The notes below the pieces were generated by a model that had not been told where the DNA came from, ran no database searches, and saw nothing but the letters and a program-made list of their open reading frames with translations. From Cephalothrix simula (taxonomy: Eukaryota > Nemertea > Palaeonemertea > Archinemertea > Cephalotrichidae): a stretch of DNA of 10,378 bases. The position numbers and the translations under genes are program-made. Location of the stretch: positions 1 to 10,378 of the forward strand of contig JAXIUW010226063.1 of the NCBI GenBank assembly GCA_035591015.1, read 5' to 3'. Position 1 is the stretch's first letter. Each line of letters starts with the position of its first letter. Positions 1 through 8,700 of this stretch are shown here, piece after piece.

Positions 1-243
1 ACCCAAATGTTACTGAATTAAATTTATAAAAAATTAATTGTCTAGTTAATACTCCCGATTTCTCTTATAAAATTATAAGACAGTGAATACCAATATGACT
101 GAAATATACTTCTATGATCGTTAAATATTTTTGACGGTGTTTGAAAGTTATAACGTCATACATGACGTACCTAGACGTCACGTAGTGGTGACCTAGAAAA
201 AGACATTTACTCAAAAATGGGTGTTCCGTAACATTTGGGTTAA
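1..243. mobile_element. piggyBac-like MITE with TTAA flank
   Basis: The sequence CCCAAATGTTAC at 2-13 is repeated as its exact reverse complement at 228-239, and similarity continues inward (GAA after one mismatch). The right end is followed directly by TTAA (240-243). A terminal repeat beginning CCC and a TTAA target duplication are hallmarks of the piggyBac superfamily. The left TTAA is cut by the window edge; only its last A is present, which fits. At about 238 bp without coding capacity it would be a non-autonomous MITE. Its centre holds three TGACGT motifs. Confidence 0.6.
153..180. promoter_or_regulatory. Cluster of CRE-like TGACGT sites inside the MITE
   Basis: ACGTCAT and ATGACGT face each other across two bases (153-168), and a third GACGTCA follows at 174-180. 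TGACGT(CA) is the core recognised by CREB/ATF bZIP factors. Three within 30 bases of AT-rich DNA is unusual, but no nearby start of a gene uses them, so a regulatory role is only a possibility. Confidence 0.25.
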
Positions 244-1347
244 ACTGAAAAAGGAACTTTATTTGTTGATAATGAATGATGCGTAATGACAATATAATAC
301 GTTTGTATTAAAAAAATGATTATTGCTGAATATATATTGCAGAATAATGGCATAATTAATTATTTGAAGATGAAAGAACACTATTTACAATAATGAAAAT
401 TCAAATAAAATGTATACTAAATATTAACAAAATAATAAATGCAATTGTTATACTTACACAGTGTTACAATTTATTGTCCATGCCTGATTTAATAAAACTC
501 GAAATATAATAGAAAAGGGATTTCTATGGCAGACATGAAAGAAACTAAAACATGTGAGAAAAGTAGATTTTGAGATACAAAAAAAGAATGAGATAAATAA
601 CAAGCACACATAAGTTATTCCATATATGACCAAATGTTATTTAACAATCGTTTACATTTGGCTATAAAAGCACGTACGGAGGAGGAACGGCTAAACTTGC
701 ACCTACATGTTTCGTTTAAATCGTTGATCGAAAATCTAGTTTTAAGTACATATGGTATCCATATCTAGATAAAGATAATTTTACTATTAAGAGGATAAAC
801 ATCAATTTATAATATTGAGTAAGTTATGAATTTATAAAAAGTCAAAATTAGTTCTGCACAATCCTATTATAAATTTCATATTCCTATATGGAATAAAAAA
901 AGAAAAATTTAAAGCTTACATTTTTCATTTTGTGTGATGTATTTCGTAAATATTTGTAGAATAAGAAGTAAAAGTTGACTAATGTTTATTCATTGGCCAA
1001 TATCCTATTATAAAACTATTATAGTACTGCATAAATTACTTAATATTAAAAGAAAATAACTATGCTGTGAATGGTAAAGATACCAATGGATACCAATATT
1101 GGAATTTGTTGGGGTGGAGACATGGGCAAAACTTTAATGTTCAAATTGATACATTCTTAAGACTTTGTATAGAATGAAATAAAAATATGTACAGTATAAA
1201 AACAATGATATTTTTATAATAGTAGTAGTAATTAAGTAATTTTAATACATATATGGTACAAGTATGATAAACTAAATACTATTGATATGAAGTTAATATA
1301 AAATGAAATTAAAAATTTGGAATACGAAATATAATGTGATTTTCATA
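244..1347. other. AT-rich non-coding stretch, no gene seen
   Basis: About 1.1 kb of very AT-rich sequence with stops in all frames. No tRNA or rRNA signature and no recognisable protein. A TATAAAAG motif at 663-670 and a short direct repeat of ATACCAAT near 1080-1098 are the only local patterns, and neither is attached to a gene. Confidence 0.6.
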
Positions 1348-1376
1348 ATAATTAAAGGTTAAAACCTAATAAATAT
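1348..1376. repeat. 29 bp quasi-palindromic repeat, copy 1
   Basis: Shares the core TTAAAGGTTAAAACCTAATA-like block with the copies at 1875 and 2016, differing from the second at three of 29 positions. The centre AGGTTAAAACCT is an inverted repeat. Confidence 0.6.
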
Positions 1377-1470
1377 TATGAAGTCATCATATTATAATTT
1401 CATAAATGGGTAAATCATAAAATTTATAACAATATAAAGTATCATAGTATGTTAAATCAAATATAAGATG

Positions 1471-1515
1471 ATAAGGGTGTTAGATCTCTATAAAATTATA
1501 TGTAAGAACTAATGA
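1471..1515. repeat. Diverged direct repeat, copy 1
   Basis: Contains GGGTGTT (1475-1481), then CTATAA and AACTAATGA. The same blocks in the same order recur at 1729-1785, giving a period of about 258 bases between the GGGTGTT blocks. Confidence 0.5.
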
Positions 1516-1538
1516 GGAATATATTCAAAACAATGAGG

Positions 1539-1687
1539 GTTGTGTAATAAAAATCCACAATTTGTATAAAATTAACCTAAACCTAAAAAGTAATTTAGAT
1601 ACGTTTTTTGAATTTATTTTGAAAAAAACGTATCTAAATTACTTTTTAGGTTAATTTTTTACAAATTGTGGATTTTTATTACATAAC
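1539..1687. mobile_element. Fold-back element / palindromic MITE
   Basis: Two arms of about 66-71 bases (1539-1609 and 1622-1687) are near-perfect reverse complements across a 12-base centre. They differ by two substitutions, a six-base duplication (CCTAAA) present only in the left arm, and the loop edges. The short word CAATG occurs directly on both sides (1531-1535 and 1689-1693) and may be a target duplication. It interrupts the direct-repeat region, so it probably inserted there later. The transcript would fold into a long hairpin. Confidence 0.7.
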
Positions 1688-1728
1688 TCAATGCACGGAT
1701 TATTGTGCTTTTCCACAGGAATATGATA

Positions 1729-1785
1729 ATGAGGGTGTTGGGTCGCTATAATATTATATCGCTATTATATGTGATAACTAATGAA
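1729..1785. repeat. Diverged direct repeat, copy 2
   Basis: Second copy of the GGGTGTT...CTATAA...AACTAATGA unit. It carries an extra small duplication (the CGCTAT-ATTATAT block appears twice, 1744-1770), which makes it longer than the first copy. Confidence 0.5.
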
Positions 1786-1874
1786 AAATTAATCGAAATC
1801 GTAAATAAACAGAATGAGGAAACATTAAAATAAATAATGATTACGAAAATAGCAAATAATAATATGATTTGTTA

Positions 1875-1903
1875 ATACCTAAAGGTTAAAACCTAATAGA
1901 TAT
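1875..1903. repeat. 29 bp quasi-palindromic repeat, copy 2
   Basis: Same unit as at 1348 and 2016; matches the third copy at 27 of 29 positions. The centre AGGTTAAAACCT is self-complementary around two bases. Confidence 0.65.
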
Positions 1904-2015
1904 AATACAAATTCATATTATAATTAGAAACGTAGAAATTGTTTTTATAATGTTATTGGATTTATATAAATGGAAAAATTATATAAACAGTACTACATAA
2001 TAATATAATTTAGAT

Positions 2016-2044
2016 ATACCTAAAGGTTAAAATCTAATAGGTAT
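2016..2044. repeat. 29 bp quasi-palindromic repeat, copy 3
   Basis: The outer ends ATACCTA and TAGGTAT are exact reverse complements, making this the most symmetrical copy. It lies about 120 bases beyond the hydrolase stop, on the 3' side of the transposon genes. Confidence 0.65.
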
Positions 2045-2129
2045 CACAGAAATTTATATCATTAAAAAAGCTTATAGTACCTAATTATGAATATAAGAGT
2101 GAGATAGCATAAAGGAGACAAAAATATAA

Positions 2130-2141
2130 ATGCTAAAGCAT
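2130..2141. other. Small hairpin after the hydrolase gene
   Basis: ATGCT-AA-AGCAT, a five-base stem about 24 bases downstream of the SGNH stop on the minus strand. Helitron 3' ends have a short hairpin near the terminus, but no CTRR follows here, so it may be chance. Confidence 0.25.
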
Positions 2142-2164
2142 ATCATAAATATGGGCACCAAAAA

Positions 2165-2740
2165 TTATAATTGGCTAATAGCATTATATATATTTGACAC
2201 AAATAAAGAATTTCCTGTATCACTCAGATGAACGTTATCTACAAAATTTGTTCGTTCTGGAGCTATGTTGGAGTGTTTGACAAATACACATTGATTTCGT
2301 TTACAGAAGATTGAAGTTTTTTTATTAATCTGACGTCTAGTTTTTTCCATTTGTTTAAAAAATATGTTCGGAACGTTTCGGTATTTAAATCTAAATAAAA
2401 TTTCGCTGAAACATATAATAGAATTTGGATAAGAATTTTGAATCAAACATAAAAGATGTTTCATTTCTTTTACAATGTCATATAAATTTCGATTGCCGAT
2501 ATCATTTCCTCCAGCGTGAATAACAATTATATCAGGATTATTTTTTAAAGATTGATGTTGATGGATATGATTTTCGATTTGAAACAATTTCAAACCACCA
2601 ATTCCATCCCATTTTAAAGCGAAACTAAACCTAGCATTCATATAGTCAAAATCTTGAAGATATGTGCCTGCATTACGGACAATTGATGATCCAATAACAT
2701 TGCATGTTCGATATGTTTTTGAATATGGATTCTGAAACAT
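2165..2740 (-). CDS. SGNH/GDSL-type hydrolase
   Basis: A 191-residue single-domain protein with the four SGNH blocks in order: block I as GSSIV (17-21) with Ser19 as probable nucleophile in place of the usual G-D-S, a glycine-rich block II (W44-D-G-I-G-G), block III HAGGND (75-80) with Asn79, and block V D168-N-V-H171-L. SGNH enzymes are esterases or lipases; related domains occur in other transposons, notably as the esterase domain of CR1 LINE elements, but their role there is unclear. No signal peptide or membrane segment is visible, so it is probably intracellular. The ATG (A at -3) follows the replicase stop by 28 bases in another frame, and the open frame extends upstream to overlap the last codons of the replicase. 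The substrate cannot be told from sequence. No AATAAA or ATTAAA signal occurs in the first 475 bases after the stop. Confidence 0.8.
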   Translation of the reverse strand: MFQNPYSKTYRTCNVIGSSIVRNAGTYLQDFDYMNARFSFALKWDGIGGLKLFQIENHIHQHQSLKNNPDIIVIHAGGNDIGNRNLYDIVKEMKHLLCLIQNSYPNSIICFSEILFRFKYRNVPNIFFKQMEKTRRQINKKTSIFCKRNQCVFVKHSNIAPERTNFVDNVHLSDTGNSLFVSNIYNAISQL

Positions 2741-2768
2741 ATTGAATGAAAATAATGAAGGAATAATG

Positions 2769-5700
2769 TTAACATCCCATACAAGATTCTAAATATTGGT
2801 AGTATTTGAGTACTTTTTTATTAGGTCTAAAGCCAACCGCATTTTCATCAAATGCAATGATAGCAATCCCATCAAATGTTCGTAATCTAGATAATGAAAC
2901 ATAGGCCATACCATTTTCAAATAATTTAGAACCCAGATCTAAAACTGCAGAATCTAATGTGCTGCCTTGTAATTTATGTATTGTAGAAGCATAACATAGT
3001 CTCAAAGGATATTGTTTCCGATTAATAATCTTTCCAGATTTGCCTGTGAAATCTGCTGTAATAGGTATTATGCATACGCTCTTTTCAAAATCTTTTTGTG
3101 AACATCTATTTCTTAAACCTACATTTTCTTTGTCAAATTCAACAAATACAGATGTGGGATACTGTAATATAGGATTATAATTTATTTTAGTTATACGTCC
3201 TCTAGCGCCATTTACTAAGCCGTCTTCTGTATCTAAATTTCTGACTAACATTATTTGACATCCTACAGCTACATTTAAGGTGGTTTCGAGACCAGCACAG
3301 TCACGAATATCAGAGGGCAAATCGGAGAATGGAACAGACATATATGTATCAGAATATTTATCAATAGCTTTGATTGTAATTATTTCATTATGCAAACTTT
3401 TTAATTTGAATTCATTATATGTAATACATTTCTCAGCAGTTGGAAATATTCTAATAGCATTACTAAAAATTCCGTTATTCAATTCTTCCACACTTTTTAT
3501 CTTTGTTTTTAACAAATCATAATCTGCAGATGTTTGATTTCCTATTCTAATTCGATTCAACATTTCTGCGAACATGAAATCATTACCCTGTCTAACATTT
3601 GAAGTTAAAGTGATCTCAGTAAATAAAGACCATAAATTTACTACGTGATCACGATAATCTTCGAAGACAAAACTGGAACGAACAGGTCTTAACTGATATA
3701 AATCACCAAAGCAAATAATGCTGATGTCACCAAATAAGCCATTAGGTTTTTCTTTGATATCATTTAAACGTCTATGAACTTGATAGAATAAATTGTTTGA
3801 AACCATCGAAATTTCATCAATTATAAAATATTGAATAGTTTTCCATTTCTGACGTAAATCTGATAGTTTTTCATTGTTCAAAATCGAATATTCAGAATAT
3901 CCTTTGTGCTGAACTTGTAAAGATAAAGCAGTATGTATCGTTTGTCCATTGATATTATAGGCAGCTACACCAGTTGGCGCAGCAACAGCTACAATTGGAT
4001 TTCCTAAACTAGATTTAATAAGTTCTTGAACTATACATTTCAATAAGTAAGATTTTCCAGATCCAGCTCCTCCCGAAATGTATAATTTTAGTGGTTCAAC
4101 ATTGGAACTATATTTAATTAACTTATTACGATGAGACATAATTTGATTAAATATATTAGTTTGCTCAATGTTAAGATTAAATGTTTCATTACTATCTACA
4201 TTTCTGAATGAATCATTAACAAACCCTCTATGATCTTCGTCATTGAAATTGTTATCAAAACTATCTATTATACTTGGACAAGGCATGTCTATATTATGTT
4301 CATCTGAATTAGGAGCAACATTTTCGATAACATGATCTGCGATATATGGATTACGTTCTGCATATTCAATAAAATCATTTATAGAATTCATCAAGTCAAC
4401 ATTTGGAATATTTATTGAATCTTTAACGGATATCAATATATCACGAATTAGCCTACCAGGTGGAAACAATTCTTCCTCTTTTGTAAACGGAACATGCAAT
4501 AAAATCAACTGATAAAAATATTCCGTCTCTTCGTTAGTTTTTGAAACAAAAGGATACTTTATGCAAGCTGGCTTATTTCGTTTTTTGATGTATCCTAAAC
4601 CATTCAATAGAGCAATAGCATTATTACTTCGTTTCTTTGAAATACTATAATTACTACTAAAGTCGTATAATGTCATCTTTGAAAAATAATTATCATTAGG
4701 TCGCATACAATAATAATCAATGATATTATTTTCATAATCTTGATTATTTTTACGAAAATCTTTAGGCTTTAATAAACGCACTCTATTTTCTTCTCTAGTT
4801 GCGGGTATATAAACAAAAGACATTGATGAACCACGTAAATGTAAGCTACATAATCTAAACGTAGCTTCTTGAACACTAACTTGCCTATGTGAAAGTAAAA
4901 TATTTCCTACTTTTCTCAAGATATTTTTTTCATTTGAATTTTTTAAATGAGATATTGCATCTTTTATTTTTTGATTTAATTCACGAGATTCGGGTTTACA
5001 TAAATATGATGAAATATAATGAGCAGCGCCATATGCGGAACCTATAACTTGAATGTCCATATTGGCATTCCATAAACCAAGAATGGTAGGATTGTACGGA
5101 TTAACCATAGTTTCATTATCTGAACGTTTTAGATTATAAAATCTTGCTGTATTCAAAGGATTTATATTAGGTTTTATTTCAGTTTTTAATGATGCTGACT
5201 TAGGGAAATCAAATCGACACTGGGAACCATTTTTAGCACAAGTATGTGTGTGCTTATGTTGTTGAAGCGAAGTTACTTTTGTATGCAAAATTGGATTTTC
5301 AGTTTCATCTGGTATTTGAACTGAAATATATTTATCAATATAACTAGGAATGTCTAATTTACCTTGATTTGTATTTAAGTCAGGTGTTTCTTTGGACCAA
5401 AGTAAACAATGGATATGAGGTGATCCTCTTAATTGGAATTCAATTCGCCAGAAAAAGTTAGATATTTTACCTAAAGGCCCATTGTATTTCAAAATAACAT
5501 TATTTAAAAATTTTTGCCATTTATGATTAAAATGGCGGGCAGCAAATACAGAATTTTCATTTAAAATTTTTTGTTTGATTTCAAAAGATGAATTTTTTAT
5601 TTCTTCAACAGTCATATCTGTCCTACCTAATTGAACAATACCTTCCCAAAAGTCTTCCCAATGTAAATCATTTGAAGACAAAGTTAAAAAGAAACTTGGT

Positions 5701-8700
5701 ATACCGTTATGTCTAATAAGAGCAAGTAAGTCCGATTTTGCTGCAGACCAATAAGAAATTGTTCCACGTAAACTTTTCATAAATATCCAATTCTTACAAT
5801 TATCAGATTTTAAATTAGATGATTTTCTTAATGCAATAGACAAAGAACTTTCCATTCTATATTTTTCTACAAAATTCAAAAGCCACAATATATAATTAGA
5901 GTCATTCCATCTTGAGTCTTTATTAAAAAGTCTACATTGGGCATATTCTAAAAGGCTATATTTTTGCTTGATTTTATAACATCCACTACCGTATGGATAA
6001 ATCCAAGGGAAGCATAACGCCTCTATATCTGGAGTATCAAACATATTCAAAGGAATTGACAAATTCTTGTTCCATTCATATAGATCAATTGGTTGATCTA
6101 AGGTTTTCAAATATTGATCAACATCTGAATAGTTATGAATAAAATCCGAAGGGCTTAAAACAGTCTCATTTATATCAAAATTTTCAACAGGACTAAATAT
6201 ATTCAAGCTATTATCTATACCACTAGACATGTTAATTTCAATGTCTTTATACAAAATATTATTTGCTTTTAGCCATTGTAAACTTTGGTACACTTTATCG
6301 GCATGAATACTATAAGCAAAATTATTTTTTGCAGCTGCTGATTTCATCAATAAAATATTGGAATTAGTAGTCGAACGGGGTAGAGAAAAAGCAATATCAT
6401 GTAAATCAGTTAAAAAATGAATTGCTTGTCCTTTGATAGCGTTTTGTCCATAAGGTAGACTTACAACAGTCATAAATGGATGCACTAAAGATATCAACCT
6501 CTTTTCCATGAAATTTAAAGATAATAAATCATCATTTATGGAACCAGGATTAATGAAACAATAGGAATAACTAGGAATTTTGTCATCCTTAACAGATTTA
6601 TAACACTTTTGACAAAGGTAATCTGATGTCCTTTGTAGTTCGTGTTGTAAAACGTCTTTTATTGAATTGATATCAAATATTTTCAGTTGATTGCGATACA
6701 TTAACTTGTGACAAACGGTACAATGAAAAATCGGGTATTCTTTTAAAACTTTAAAATATTCAGAATATTCTTCTACATTGCAATGTTTTTTCAAATTTTT
6801 TTTAAATTTTTGTTTACATAATTTAGATATATATTTATATTGATTTTCTGATATATCATATTCATCGAATCGCTTTACAACATCATTGTACGTCATATCT
6901 TTCAATTGCATGAGTTCGGTAATTTCATATCTAACATCTCGAGTTAAACTTTTTTTGTGTTTATCATTCATTAAACATTCACTGTTTAATAAACCCTGTT
7001 CTCTTTTCAATATACTATTATAGATCTCTTCAGTTATATCAAAATCAGGGTATTTTTTAACAACATCATAATAATTCGCATTTTGCAAACGAATAAATTC
7101 AATTATTTCGTTTTTTGTATCATTTGATACATGTAACAACTTTTTGGTAATAACTCTATCTCTTTTACTATTAGCTTTTATATATAGTAGTTGATTATAT
7201 GTAATATTATAATCAGAATAGAGAGACAATATTTCCTTATTAGAAAACTTGTAATACTTTAGAATAAGAGATATCTCATAACGAATAAAAGAATTCAATT
7301 CTTTTTTTCTCTCTTCGAATTGAAATGCTATCGATTCTTGACGGACTTGCAAGAAAGTTTGTTCACTAAAACTATTCAGTTTTAATTTTGATCTAATTTC
7401 GGAATAATTTATTTGTTTACGACTCAAAATATTGTTTAAACATTTCAAAATCAATAACATTTCATTATTTTCGTTAACAATTAAACCAAATGTTTTACGT
7501 TCATTTGCTTTACATTTATTAAATTTCATCTTAGAAGTTTCTTTTTCAATATTTACCTCGCTCCTTCCACAACAATTGTTTACTTTCGAACTGTTATGAC
7601 AAATTTCAGTTTGCATTCCAACACCGGAATTAGTATTTTTTGGCTTGTTGCGAAGTTCAGAATTGGTTTCAGTATAATTATCAACATTAATTTCAGTTTC
7701 GTTCACTGAATAATCATATGAAAGTATAGGCTTTCCTTGCTTTCGTGTAGTAGTTTTTTCTATTAAATTTTCAGTACTCACTTCAACCGAATTTCCTAAT
7801 TGTTCACTTAAATTAAAAAATTTTCCCCGTTTTTCAACACTAGAAAAATTTGTATTCATTTTAACTTTGACATTCGGTAAATAAATTTTACGTTGCGTAT
7901 CAAAAATTCTAGGTGCAACATATGGCTCATTACTATTTATTTCATAGTTCATATGCCTAACTGGTAAGTCATCTGTCTTAATATGTTTTAACTTTTGCTG
8001 TCTGTTTTCAGAAATTGAAGATACAATACTGCCACTAGAATTGTCATTTTTCCAATGTCTTTTTCTATTTTTCAAATTTATAGTGTTTCTCGGATCACTG
8101 TTTTCAGTACTGCTCTTTTTACCAATAATTTTGACAGTTTCATTACTTGTACTATTACAATTACTTTTTGAATGTACTTTAAAACTAGTATTTATACTGT
8201 TATTTACAAAATTACTACGATCATCTATACAAACATAACAAACTAACTGGATCAAATTGACATTACTATTGGGTTCATTTAATGCACTTAGTTGAGAATC
8301 ATTAATACAAACCCATGCTTTACTTTCGTTTCTAATATTGATTGTGTAATGTCCAGCATTATCACTACCATGAAAGTATACTACAGCATGCAACTCATAA
8401 ATCAAGTTGTCAATTATGATAAGTGGGTTCAAAAAGAAATTACTATTTCGATTTAAAGTGTTTCTAATATATAAAATCTTAGGATGATTTTTCATATATC
8501 TAGTATGAACTAATACGTCATTTGAACATGAACTACAGTTACTACTACTTAATTCTGGAGTGAAATAATCATCAAGGGCAAGTTGGATATTATGAAATTT
8601 TGCAAGACCCATGTAAATAAATTCTTGATAAACATCATTATGAATTGAATAATTACAATCTTCTGAGGAACATGAAATGTTCTCATTAACATAATGACCA

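Noticed and set aside
65-292. Minus-strand open frame of 75 codons
   Set aside because: It runs across the MITE boundary, has no recognisable motif and lies in low-complexity AT-rich DNA.
663-670. TATAAAAG as a promoter
   Set aside because: No coding sequence follows on the plus strand and such words are expected by chance in AT-rich DNA.
1574-1586. CCTAAACCTAAA as telomere-like repeat
   Set aside because: Only two units, best explained as a six-base duplication in the left arm of the fold-back element.
2010-2141. Helitron 3' terminus
   Set aside because: Short hairpins are present but none is followed by CTRR at the expected distance, so I did not call an end.
2732-2782. Possible 51-base intron joining replicase to hydrolase (GTATGG donor, TTTCAG acceptor)
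   Set aside because: The acceptor looks good, but joining from this donor or the next one creates an immediate TAA, so no fusion protein results.
3280-3522. Plus-strand open frame opposite the helicase
   Set aside because: Antisense shadow of the helicase coding sequence with no protein signature.
8041-8238. Plus-strand, very hydrophobic open frame
   Set aside because: Antisense of the Asn/Ser-rich linker; the apparent membrane character comes from the complement of Asn/Lys codons.
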